Positions 6,879 through 13,587 of a stretch of DNA of 20,726 bases are shown here, piece after piece. Source of the stretch: a virus; the IMG/VR virus record IMGVR_UViG_3300025671_000680, positions 1 through 20,726 of that record; one strand, written 5' to 3'. Every line of letters starts with the position of its first letter. Within the stretch, counting starts at the first letter, position 1. The position numbers were made by a program, and so were the translations under genes. Under the pieces are notes generated by a model, which ran no database searches, was not told the DNA's origin, and saw nothing but the letters and a program-made list of their open reading frames with translations.

Positions 6879-7365
6879 CAGATGGCAACTCGCGGACGCG
6901 ATGCCCTTCCGGGCCGGGTGAACCAAACACCTTGAATGTCTCGAGCACGATTGCAGGCAGGTGCTGGATCGCCGTGTCCACATGCACGCGGACAGCGCCC
7001 TCTGGCAGGTCTGGCAGGCTGGCACCTGGCTGGTACAGAGCCACCGCAAAGCCATCCGGGTGCATACCGACGAACACCGCCTCGCCAGGCGGCAGCTGCC
7101 CCGTGCCCCGCGCGGCCGCGTCGAGGGCTATCCATGCGCGCCGCATGCCGCCGGCCGCCGCGCTGATGCCGGCCTGGTCGCCCGCCGCCAGTGCAGCGTT
7201 CAGCCGCTCGAGCTGCTGGTTGAACTTGGCGGCCAGATCTTGTCCTGCCGCGAGGCACAGCCTGTCAGCCGTGCCCCAGGCCGTCTCGATGCGATGCGCT
7301 ACCCGGTCTAGCTCACGCACCGCGACCTCAGCCGGCGGCGCAAATGGATCTTCATCTTGCCTCAT
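6862..7365 (-). CDS. Hypothetical phage protein, 167 aa
   Basis: The protein starts MRQDEDPFAPPAEVAVRELD with GGGGT seven to eleven bases upstream; a start 14 codons earlier is less likely. The first half is a long helical segment (RVAHRIETAWGTADRLCLAA to AGISAAAGGMRRAWIALDAA). The second half is a beta-rich domain (EAVFVGMHPDGFAVALYQPG, VRVHVDTAIQHLPAIVLETF). I do not recognise the family. Placement between the replication helicase and an O-like winged-helix gene suggests a replication or regulatory accessory role. Confidence 0.65.
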   Translation of the reverse strand: MRQDEDPFAPPAEVAVRELDRVAHRIETAWGTADRLCLAAGQDLAAKFNQQLERLNAALAAGDQAGISAAAGGMRRAWIALDAAARGTGQLPPGEAVFVGMHPDGFAVALYQPGASLPDLPEGAVRVHVDTAIQHLPAIVLETFKVFGSPGPEGHRVRELPSDDIPF

Positions 7366-7568
7366 ATGCTTACCCCACAGACAAAACGCGGACAGGGCTC
7401 CGGACAAGCGGACAACCCCCTAGAGGGGGTTTGTCCGTCCGCTTTTCCGCAGCTAGCCGTGCTTGTCCGCCCGCTTCTGTTGCTTCTGCTAAAACCCATG
7501 TTTTCTGCGGCTTTCAGCCCGGCGGACATGTCCGGACACACCCCTAAAACTTGTCCGCAGCGCCTCAT
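7362..7568 (-). CDS. Possible small protein read through the CGGACA repeats
   Basis: This 68-residue frame (MRRCGQVLGVCPDMSAGLKA...) starts in an ATGA overlap with the primase-helicase stop and ends in an ATGA overlap with the next start. Without it there would be a 196-bp gap in an otherwise continuous operon. The protein has six cysteines and no recognisable domain. It is read through an iteron-like cluster, so the frame may be open by chance. Exact coupling at both ends is its only real support. Confidence 0.4.
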   Translation of the reverse strand: MRRCGQVLGVCPDMSAGLKAAENMGFSRSNRSGRTSTASCGKADGQTPSRGLSACPEPCPRFVCGVSI

Positions 7569-7620
7569 TCGGCACCCCTGCCGGACAACCCTCCGGACAA
7601 CCCTCCGGACAACTGTCCGG
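7389..7620. repeat. Cluster of CGGACA motifs (iteron- or operator-like)
   Basis: Thirteen copies of CGGACA or its complement occur in 232 bp: 7389, 7401, 7409, 7432, 7463 (as TTGTCCG), 7523, 7529, 7533, 7551, 7582, 7594, 7606 and 7614 (positions approximate to one base). Fewer than one would be expected by chance. The copies at 7409-7437 form a near-perfect 13-bp inverted repeat (CGGACAACCCCCT against its complement, one bulged T). TGTCCGGACA at 7529-7538 is a 10-bp palindrome. The last copies are a 12-bp direct repeat (CCGGACAACCCT) coding the LSGGLSGG tail of the helicase. Confidence 0.8.
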
Positions 7621-9433
7621 CACGCTGACCGCGAACTACCACCTGCTTGTTACGCTCTAGAGTTGCTATGCCGCGCCGCCAGGCTCGCTGCTGCGACTCG
7701 CCGCTACCGCCGCCCAGAGCTGCCAGCTCGTCCGCCACGGCGCGCCACTCCTCGAGCGTGCAGCTCGCCCCAGGCCAGCCCGGAGCGTCGTCGCGACCCC
7801 ATCGCACGACTGCCAGCGCCAGCGCCTGCAGCAGCTTGTCTTGCGTCGTGCTGCCGCCTGGCGCAGCTGCCAGGACCGGCACCAGGCTGGCCTCCAGGTC
7901 GTCTAGGCAGTGCACCTGAAACTCGACGCGCTGGAGCTCGAACCACATGGGCAGCAGCTCCTCTGCGTCCTTCTGCTTGTGGTGCAACACCTCGGCGTGC
8001 ATCTCGTGCTTGCGCACCTGCAGGCTTGTATCGAGCGCGCCGTGCAGTGCTGAGCTGCCACGCAGCCCCCGCGCCGCGTCCTTGCCCTGGTGCGCGACGA
8101 CCAGCTGTGTCGCGTCTAGGTGCAGGCGCACCTGGTCGATGGCGCGGATGGCGGCTCCCATGTCTTCGGCGCTGTTCTCGTCGCCGCGCAGGCATCTCGC
8201 GAGCGTGTCGTACACGACGGCCTTGACGTCGCGCCCTTGGCGCAGGGCATCGACTGTCTGGATCAGCGCGTCGGCGCCGCCGTCGTCCAGCGGCACTGCC
8301 TCCTCGACGAGCAGGAACTGCGCGTCTGCGATCTGCAAGTTATGGTGCTTGTGCCAGGCCGCCGCCCGCGCCCGCAGGCCCGCAACACCTTCACCCGCGA
8401 TGTAGACAACCAGGCCTGGGTCTACATCTCGCCCGTTCCAGCTGCGCGCGTGGGCGATGTGCAGCATCAGGTCGAGCGCCAGGAACGTCTTAAAGCTGCC
8501 CGGCGGCCCCCAGATGGCTGCCGTCGCGCGCGCTGGCAAGATGCCTGGCACAAGCCATTGCGCCGGCGGTCGCTGCATGAGCTGCTCAAGGGACAGCGCG
8601 CGCAGCGGCAGGCTGCTGGTGATGTCGGCTGCGTTCACCTCGGCGGTCGCGCAGAGCTGCAGCAGCTGCTCGCGCGTGCCACCTGCAACTATCCAGTCGT
8701 GCGCGTCGCCCTTTTCGGGCAAACCTGGCAGACGCACGAGCCGCACTTCGGCCGCAACGCCGGCCAGTGTCTGCATCACCTGCGCCGCGTGCGCCTCGCC
8801 GGCCACGTCGTTGTCGGGCAGGACAAAGCAGCGCCTGCCTGCGAAATACTGCGCCAGCTCTGGCTTCCATGCTTTCGCGCCGCCAGGGTTCGTCGTCGCG
8901 AGCACGCCGAGCTGCTCGAGCGCGGCGCATGCCTTCTCGCCCTCCGCTATAAACAGGTCCGCGTCCGCCTGCGCGACGATCTTGTTAAGCCGCCACGGAA
9001 TAGGCCGGTAGCTCGGGTCTGCGGTCGGCTTGCGCCCATCCGCCAGCGCCTGGGAAAAGGTCTTGGTGCCGTCCGCCAGGTCGCGACGCGTGACCCGCAG
9101 GTGCACGCTGCCGTCGGCGCGTAAGTAGTCATAGGTCGTGACGCGCGGCGCAACGGGCAGCGGCCGCAGCGTCCAGGCTGCAGCGTCTGCCTCGTCGATC
9201 TCGGCGCCAAACTCGTCGCGCAGCCACTCTGCGGGGTTCGCCTTCGGGAAGTGGTGGCGGATCAGATCCGCGACACCACCGCCGACGTTTAACTCGTGGT
9301 CAAACCAGGTGCCGGCCTGCACGTCGATCTTGCGGGCGTTTTGGCTGCCCCAAAAAATCTCGCGCTCAGTGCGCCTGGAAGGCTCACCCCAAAAGTGCTT
9401 GGCGACGGGCAGCGCATAGTGCTGCCAGTCCAT
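7565..9433 (-). CDS. Toprim primase-like / RepA-type AAA helicase fusion
   Basis: A 622-residue protein starting MDWQHYALPVAKHFWGEPSR. The N-terminal part (1-100) resembles the DNA-binding part of phage primases. A Toprim domain follows, with DLFIAEGEK (159-167) and CFVLPDNDVAG (202-212). A RecA-like ATPase of the RepA/AAA_25 type then has Walker A GPPGSFKT (309-316), Walker B VVYDTLARC around Asp409, and VVAHQGKDAARGLRGSSALH typical of hexameric RepA-like helicases. It would unwind phage DNA and possibly prime it. The classical zinc-binding cysteines of DnaG are absent from the N-terminus. The start is 3 bases after the upstream stop. The C-terminal GQLSGGLSGGLSG is encoded by CGGACA repeats. 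Confidence 0.9.
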   Translation of the reverse strand: MDWQHYALPVAKHFWGEPSRRTEREIFWGSQNARKIDVQAGTWFDHELNVGGGVADLIRHHFPKANPAEWLRDEFGAEIDEADAAAWTLRPLPVAPRVTTYDYLRADGSVHLRVTRRDLADGTKTFSQALADGRKPTADPSYRPIPWRLNKIVAQADADLFIAEGEKACAALEQLGVLATTNPGGAKAWKPELAQYFAGRRCFVLPDNDVAGEAHAAQVMQTLAGVAAEVRLVRLPGLPEKGDAHDWIVAGGTREQLLQLCATAEVNAADITSSLPLRALSLEQLMQRPPAQWLVPGILPARATAAIWGPPGSFKTFLALDLMLHIAHARSWNGRDVDPGLVVYIAGEGVAGLRARAAAWHKHHNLQIADAQFLLVEEAVPLDDGGADALIQTVDALRQGRDVKAVVYDTLARCLRGDENSAEDMGAAIRAIDQVRLHLDATQLVVAHQGKDAARGLRGSSALHGALDTSLQVRKHEMHAEVLHHKQKDAEELLPMWFELQRVEFQVHCLDDLEASLVPVLAAAPGGSTTQDKLLQALALAVVRWGRDDAPGWPGASCTLEEWRAVADELAALGGGSGESQQRAWRRGIATLERNKQVVVRGQRAGQLSGGLSGGLSGRGAE

Positions 9434-9435
9434 CG

Positions 9436-9966
9436 CTAGAAAATCTCGCCGGCTCCAGCGTCGCCACCTGCCGGCGCCGCGCAGCGCCAACGCTTGAGGT
9501 TGCTTTTCCAGTCAAGCCAGCCGCGTATTTCCTCCGGCTTGCTCGGCGCGTCTACCCAGGCCTCGACCGCCAGCACTGGCATGTGGTTGTTGTTTTTGCC
9601 CGATTTAATGACTTCCTTGACGCTGGCGACGACGACCTTGCCGGCGTTATCCTTCGCGCCCTTTAACACGTCGCGCTGCAGGCCTTGGATCGCGTTGCGG
9701 TTCATCTGACCGATGCTGCGCCAGTGCACCCAGCAGTCGCTTGGCGCGCCGTCAGCTGCCGCCAGCCACACGTCAACCTGAAACGCCGGCTTGTAATCTT
9801 CGCCGGGCCGCTGGATGCTCGTGCCCGCCACTGCTGCCCACACGAAGTCGCTGTTGCCTTGCGCAAGCATCCCCCAGCCCGTCTTTAGGCTGCCCCAGTC
9901 AATCGTTAGCCGCTTGAGCTCAATGTCGCTCTGCTCGCGCTCGCCTTCGCCTGCATATTCAAACAT
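9436..9966 (-). CDS. Phage protein of unknown function beside primase and nuclease
   Basis: A 176-residue protein starting MFEYAGEGEREQSDIELKRL, with GAGGAG well placed before the ATG. It is rich in aromatic and beta-strand residues (FVWAAVAGTS, FQVDVWLAAADG, CWVHWRSIGQMNRNAI, GKVVVASVKEVI, MPVLAVEAWVD) and ends in a low-complexity Gly/Ala tail. A single-stranded-DNA-binding protein or recombination cofactor would fit both the fold-like pattern and the position between a helicase and a Holliday-resolvase-like nuclease, but this is inference. It overlaps the nuclease gene by 8 bases. Confidence 0.7.
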   Translation of the reverse strand: MFEYAGEGEREQSDIELKRLTIDWGSLKTGWGMLAQGNSDFVWAAVAGTSIQRPGEDYKPAFQVDVWLAAADGAPSDCWVHWRSIGQMNRNAIQGLQRDVLKGAKDNAGKVVVASVKEVIKSGKNNNHMPVLAVEAWVDAPSKPEEIRGWLDWKSNLKRWRCAAPAGGDAGAGEIF

Positions 9967-10321
9967 CTGTAGTCTCCTCGCTTGGGTTCGCCGGATATCT
10001 CTGCGGAAGGCCAGCCCACCGGCACAGGCTGGCGAAAGTGTCGAAGGGCATGACGACCAGGCTGTCGCGCTGATCGTCGCGCACGAACAGCAGGTCGCTT
10101 CCGCCGCCTTGCTCGAGCGCCTGGTACAGGCTGCTGTAGCTGCGCTTGCGTCGCTTGCACTCGGCTGTCATCCCAGCCAGCTGCAGGTCGCCCTTGAAGC
10201 CTTGGGCGGCGCCGCTCAGCGGCACGCGCTTGCACTCGATGCCGATAGCCCGGATCTGCTGCCGTATCTCGCGCTCGAACGCGCTGCCTTTCCTGCGCGC
10301 GCCGGCGCCGCTAACGCTCAC
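9959..10321 (-). CDS. PD-(D/E)XK nuclease, Holliday-junction-resolvase-like
   Basis: A 120-residue protein with a GTG start overlapping the previous stop (GTGA). The order RKGSAFEREI, ECKRVPLSGAAQGFKGD, GMTAECKRRKRSYSSLYQAL, SDLLFVRDDQRDSLVVMP closely follows Hjc-type and related phage resolvases. The likely catalytic residues are Glu16 or Glu18, Asp45, Glu54 and Lys56 (the ECK element). In a phage it could debranch replication or packaging intermediates. Its position in the replication block, before the helicase, supports this. Exact substrate specificity cannot be read from sequence. Confidence 0.8.
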   Translation of the reverse strand: MSVSGAGARRKGSAFEREIRQQIRAIGIECKRVPLSGAAQGFKGDLQLAGMTAECKRRKRSYSSLYQALEQGGGSDLLFVRDDQRDSLVVMPFDTFASLCRWAGLPQRYPANPSEETTDV

Positions 10322-10524
10322 TGGTAGCCTGCGCTTCTGATCACTGCGTCAGCCGCCCTGGCGCGACTGCGCTCGCGGAGGCCTCGCTCCAGCAGCTCCT
10401 CAGCAAGGCTGCTCTGACTGCGGCGCTCGAACGCTGCAGCCGCTGCCAAAGCCTCGCAGCAGGCAGTCGATAAGTGCAGGTGCTTGCCGATCAGGGCCCG
10501 TAAGGGCTTGTTTTTAATAGCCAT
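10318..10524 (-). CDS. Ribbon-helix-helix-like small DNA-binding protein
   Basis: A 68-residue protein: basic start MAIKNKPLRALIGKHLHLST, then CEALAAAAAFERRSQSSLAE and ELLERGLRERSRARA. A short N-terminal strand (KHLHLS) followed by two helices separated by a SQSSLAEELL turn fits Arc/CopG-type ribbon-helix-helix proteins. It is the first gene of the leftward operon and borders the divergent control region with TACC-GGTA inverted repeats, so it may repress its own promoter. GGGGCAGA precedes the ATG. The fold assignment is moderate because the ribbon is short. Confidence 0.6.
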   Translation of the reverse strand: MAIKNKPLRALIGKHLHLSTACCEALAAAAAFERRSQSSLAEELLERGLRERSRARAADAVIRSAGYQ

Positions 10525-10636
10525 TCTGCCCCGACATTTTTATTAAAAAAAAGTACCGTTAGGGTATTGCAAAGGTACCGCCACGGTATTACGTTGCAAG
10601 GGTAAGTTTGCAGTACCCAAACGGTGGAGGAGAGAT
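10525..10636. promoter_or_regulatory. Divergent control region with repeated TACC-N-GGTA operators
   Basis: This 112-bp, AT-richer gap separates leftward replication genes from rightward early genes. It holds three 13-bp inverted-repeat sites: TACCGTTAGGGTA (10554-10566), TACCGCCACGGTA (10576-10588, perfect), and the weaker TACCCAAACGGTG (10614-10626), which touches the ardA ribosome binding site. A direct repeat TTGCAARGGTA recurs at 10567 and 10594. A run of A/T (10539-10552) lies next to the leftward start. No consensus -35/-10 pair at ideal spacing is clear on either strand. Confidence 0.6.
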
Positions 10637-11116
10637 ATGGAAGCCAGACTCTGGGTAACGACCTACGCGAAGTACAATGCCGGCACGCTGATCGGGAAGT
10701 GGTTTGATCTTGACGAGTACGCGAGCCGGGACGAGTTCCTGGCGGCTGCGACGGCTTATGTCGCAGAAGCGGACCCCGAGCTGATGTTCTGCGACTACGA
10801 AGGGTTCCCGGCTGCCTGGTACTGCGAAAGCAGTGCGCCGCCGGACGAGCTGTGGGACTGGCTGGAAATGAGCGATGAGGATAAGGCGCTCGCCAAGCTG
10901 CTCGCAGAAGTCGGCATCAACATGGAGCCAGGCGACGCGATGATCTTCGAAGGAAGCGCCGAGAACTACGCGGCCGAGCTAGTGGCCGATTGCTACGACC
11001 TGCCAGAGATTGCTGAGCGGTACTTCGACTACGAGGCCTTCGCTCGCGACTTGGTGCTAGGGGGCGACATAGTTGAGCTGGCGCCTGATGTTTGGCTAAC
11101 AAACCCGAACGGCTAG
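10637..11116 (+). CDS. ardA: ArdA antirestriction protein
   Basis: A 159-residue protein near the usual 160-170 of ArdA. The N-terminus EARLWVTTYAKYNAGTLIGK with WFDLDEYASRDEFLAAA, then DPELMFCDYEGFPAAWYCES, is the standard ArdA signature. It is strongly acidic, as expected for a protein that mimics B-form DNA and blocks type I restriction enzymes (and sometimes modification). As first gene of the rightward block it would be made early after entry and protect incoming phage DNA. It has a strong GGAGGAGAG site and directly borders the operator cluster, so its expression is probably controlled from there. Confidence 0.93.
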   Translation: MEARLWVTTYAKYNAGTLIGKWFDLDEYASRDEFLAAATAYVAEADPELMFCDYEGFPAAWYCESSAPPDELWDWLEMSDEDKALAKLLAEVGINMEPGDAMIFEGSAENYAAELVADCYDLPEIAERYFDYEAFARDLVLGGDIVELAPDVWLTNPNG

Positions 11117-11126
11117 GAGGAGAGAT

Positions 11127-11402
11127 ATGAGCTACGAAAAAGGCGTGACCGAAAAGTACGGCTGGATCATTGACAAGGATTGCTGCGACGAAGCTGCCGG
11201 AGCGACCGGCGTAACAGGCCCAGTTGGCGGGCTCACAGTGGCACCCGGCGAGGGTGAAAAGTTCGAGCTGTACGACGACGACGAGAACCTGATGGCAAAG
11301 GGACGGATCGTTGGCGACTTTACCGGCTTCGAGCCCCTCGATGATATTGGAATGGGGTACTGGGGCTGCACGTTGATTTCTTATGGTGGGGAATACCTAT
11401 GA
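11127..11402 (+). CDS. Small acidic phage protein following ardA
   Basis: A 91-residue protein starting MSYEKGVTEKYGWIIDKDCC. By hand count it carries about three acidic residues for each basic one. The segment KFELYDDDENLMAKGRIVGD followed by FEPLDDIGMGYWGCTLISY resembles a widespread small phage/plasmid family with LYDDDGxLxxxG and FxPLDxFGMPxAGCTxIxY, for which I know no function. The ribosome binding site and start context are identical over 14 bases (GGAGGAGAGATATG) to ardA, and overlap the ardA stop. Acidity and position make a second anti-defence protein possible, but that is inference. Confidence 0.75.
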   Translation: MSYEKGVTEKYGWIIDKDCCDEAAGATGVTGPVGGLTVAPGEGEKFELYDDDENLMAKGRIVGDFTGFEPLDDIGMGYWGCTLISYGGEYL

Positions 11403-11572
11403 GCTACGAAACATGCAGGTGCGGCAGCGGAGAGGTTGCTCGCTGGGTAAAGGACGCTCGCGGGATACCAGTCGCCAAATGCTGCCGCGACTGCGAGGCC
11501 GACAAGCTAAAGGGCTACAGACGCGAGATATTTACGGACCCGAACTACTGGACTGACGAGCCAGTCGAGTAG
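11399..11572 (+). CDS. Small cysteine-rich protein (57 aa)
   Basis: The start overlaps the upstream stop as ATGA. The product is MSYETCRCGSGEVARWVKDA followed by RGIPVAKCCRDCEAD and KLKGYRREIFTDPNY. Cysteines 6, 8, 28, 29 and 32 can bind a metal ion; CxC and CCxxC spacing resembles small zinc proteins. The CCRDCE..KL.GYR.EI...PNY pattern is one I recall in small phage proteins of proteobacteria, without assigned function. The first 13 bases match the start of the upstream gene. It is probably co-translated with it. Confidence 0.65.
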   Translation: MSYETCRCGSGEVARWVKDARGIPVAKCCRDCEADKLKGYRREIFTDPNYWTDEPVE

Positions 11573-11615
11573 TGGCTTGATTATGCAGAACTCAATAGGT
11601 ACATAAGGCATAGAT

Positions 11616-12221
11616 ATGCAGTCTGTAATCAGGAGCATGGTGAAGGAGGTGGCCGGGCTCAGCGTGACGCTGGGCCTGGCGACGCCGTGGTTCGCTGACA
11701 ATCTGCAGCTGGTTGTTCGCGGCAGGTCGAGCCTGGCCGGCAAGCGCTGCGGGAAGCCGTGGGCGCAGATCTCGCCGGACAGTGGATCCTGGTGGTGGAC
11801 GCCGTTAGATGCGGCGCGGGTGCGGGCGGGCGCCGAGCGGCTGCGGCCAGGCCGCAAGCGGGATCGCTGGTTACGCCGGGCTGTCGCGCTCGAGGCCGGC
11901 GCAAGCATCCGGGGCGAGTACGACAGCATCGCCTGCGACCCGGAGATCGGCGACCTGATGGGTGACGCGCGCGACACGTTAGCGCCGCTGGCGATGGTCG
12001 TGTGCCACGAGCTCGCGCACGCCGTCGATTACGCTGGGGAGCCCGTCAAGGTCACGACCGGCGGGCACAAGAAGGCCTGGCAACAGATCTACAGAGAGCT
12101 ACGCAACGCGTATGTGGCGAGCGGCGCCTATAAGCCGACCGTGGCAGCCAATGTGGTGCCGCTCGCAAGAAAAAAGGACATGCGGCTGGTAGGGCTGCCG
12201 CTGTTCGATCAAGCAGCATAG
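11616..12221 (+). CDS. SprT-like zinc metalloprotease-like protein
   Basis: A 201-residue protein. The zinc site is HELAH (131-135) within VVCHELAHAVDYAG, with a likely third ligand His151 in GGHKKAWQQIYRELR, matching SprT-like domains (HExxH ... H(G)xxF/W). Glu132 would be the catalytic base. SprT/Spartan proteins cut DNA-crosslinked proteins in cells; what the phage homologue cuts is not known. The N-terminal 90 residues (QLVVRGRSSLAGKRCGKPWA...) are not recognised. AAGG lies upstream of the ATG at 11616; a second ATG at 11637 is possible. It lies in the early rightward block ahead of the recombinases. Confidence 0.78.
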   Translation: MQSVIRSMVKEVAGLSVTLGLATPWFADNLQLVVRGRSSLAGKRCGKPWAQISPDSGSWWWTPLDAARVRAGAERLRPGRKRDRWLRRAVALEAGASIRGEYDSIACDPEIGDLMGDARDTLAPLAMVVCHELAHAVDYAGEPVKVTTGGHKKAWQQIYRELRNAYVASGAYKPTVAANVVPLARKKDMRLVGLPLFDQAA

Positions 12222-12232
12222 GAGGAGGAACC

Positions 12233-12958
12233 ATGGCAGAGGCAGGCAAAGCACATCGCGGCAAATACGTCGCGTATTACCGCGTCAGCACGAAGCGACA
12301 AGGCGCCAGCGGGCTCGGGCTCGCGGCGCAGCGCCAAATGGTAGAGGCGCACCTTAACGGCGGCGCCTGGGAGCTGATAGCCGAGTTTACGGAAGCCGAA
12401 AGCGGCAAGCGCACCGACAGGCGCCGGCCTGAGTTGCGCAAGGCGCTCGAGCTGTGCAGGTCGCAGCGCGCGACGCTGATCGTAGCCAAGATGGACAGGC
12501 TGTCGCGTAACCTGCCGTTTTTGACAAGGCTGCTCGAGGCGGACGTCAAGCTGATCGTTTGCGACATCCCCGAGATGGGGTCGCCAAGCCAAAACCGCTT
12601 CCTGCTGCAACTAATGGCTAACATCGCCGAGCTCGAGGGCGCGCAAATAAGCGAGCGCACGACGGCCGCGCTTGCAGCTGCCAAGCGGCGCGGGACGCGG
12701 CTCGGCACGCCGGACCCGGCAGCGGCCGCCAAGAAGGCCGGCATCGCTGTGGCGAAGGACGCGGACGCTTACGCCCGAGAAGTGGGCCCGGTTCTCGACC
12801 AGCTTGAGCAATACGGCTGCGAGACGCTGCAGCAGCTCGCTGACGGTTTGAAAGCAAGAGGCGTAAGGACTGCGCGGGGCGGCGACACATGGAGCCTCAG
12901 CTCTGTGCGCAACACGCGGCTGCGCTATCGCAAACTGCAAAAGAAAGGGCGTGCGTGA
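12233..12958 (+). CDS. Serine recombinase (resolvase/invertase family)
   Basis: A 241-residue protein with the resolvase catalytic domain: YYRVSTKRQ with nucleophile Ser19 and Arg17, AAQRQMVEAHL, and TLIVAKMDRLSRN (82-93) holding the conserved Asp/Arg residues. The long helix that crosses DNA is LLQLMANIAELEGAQISERT. The C-terminal 80 residues (LQQLADGLKARGVRTARGGDTWS) look like a small DNA-binding helix-turn-helix. It is too short to be a large serine integrase. It may resolve phage dimers, invert a segment or act in integration. A strong GGAGGAGG site precedes the start. The stop overlaps the next ATG by one base. Confidence 0.92.
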   Translation: MAEAGKAHRGKYVAYYRVSTKRQGASGLGLAAQRQMVEAHLNGGAWELIAEFTEAESGKRTDRRRPELRKALELCRSQRATLIVAKMDRLSRNLPFLTRLLEADVKLIVCDIPEMGSPSQNRFLLQLMANIAELEGAQISERTTAALAAAKRRGTRLGTPDPAAAAKKAGIAVAKDADAYAREVGPVLDQLEQYGCETLQQLADGLKARGVRTARGGDTWSLSSVRNTRLRYRKLQKKGRA

Positions 12959-13578
12959 TGCATATTAGTAATGGTGTTGCCGACCGCAGGAGCGCGTGGG
13001 CGTCGTACCTGCAGAGCCGGGTCAGCGAGTATGTGGACACACACTGCGCTTATGTGAAAGTTGACCCGGCCGACCTGGGCGCGCTGCGCTCGCTGGACGC
13101 GACCAATAACGCTCGCATGCGTATGCTCGCGAGTTTCGTAGAGAGTACCTACTTGACGCACTGTGGCGCTCCGGTCAAAGCCCTGCTGAGTGGCGAGCGC
13201 TCGGCCCTTTATTGGGTGGTGGGCAACTGGCTGCGCTGGGTGCTGGCCGACGCGGACGAGCCACCGACCGTCGGCGACTTGGTTGCATTTTCCGTGCAGT
13301 TTGACACGCCGGCGACCGCCGCGCGGATCGTGCCGAGGCTGCGAGCGGCGGGCCTGGTAACGACGCAGCCCGGGCCTGGATCTCGCAAGCATGTGCTGCC
13401 GTCGCGCACCTGCGTGCGAAATGGCGCTGTAACGCACATAACATGGAACATGAACATGTTGACAGCCAGCCGGGCGCTGCAGAGCAATGACTACCTTGCC
13501 ACCTGGTCGAAGGCGAGCCCGGAGGCGAAGCAGCTGCTCGATGAGTGTGTAGCGCGATACCAGCACCTATTTGGCTAG
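12958..13578 (+). CDS. Unknown protein with possible winged-helix region
   Basis: A 206-residue protein starting MHISNGVADRRSAWASYLQS at a TGATG junction with the serine-recombinase stop. The N-terminal 100 residues are helical. Residues about 125-155 (FDTPATAARIVPRLRAAGLV, TTQPGPGSRKHVLPS) look like the recognition helix and wing of a winged helix-turn-helix. Such a protein could be a transcription factor or recombination-directionality factor for one of the flanking recombinases. I do not recognise a family. The tandem 25-bp repeats begin 10 bases after its stop and are a natural binding-site candidate. Confidence 0.65.
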   Translation: MHISNGVADRRSAWASYLQSRVSEYVDTHCAYVKVDPADLGALRSLDATNNARMRMLASFVESTYLTHCGAPVKALLSGERSALYWVVGNWLRWVLADADEPPTVGDLVAFSVQFDTPATAARIVPRLRAAGLVTTQPGPGSRKHVLPSRTCVRNGAVTHITWNMNMLTASRALQSNDYLATWSKASPEAKQLLDECVARYQHLFG

Positions 13579-13587
13579 GGCGCAGAA

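Noticed and set aside
8120-9124. 334-codon plus-strand open frame
   Set aside because: It is antisense to the Toprim/ATPase regions of the primase-helicase, whose motifs are clear.
12925-13566. 213-codon minus-strand open frame
   Set aside because: It is a shadow of the 206-residue gene, which has exact coupling to the recombinase and plausible domain features.
12958-13578. CI-like lysogeny repressor
   Set aside because: There is no XRE N-terminus and no S24 peptidase domain; the XRE and LexA-like proteins elsewhere are also single-domain.
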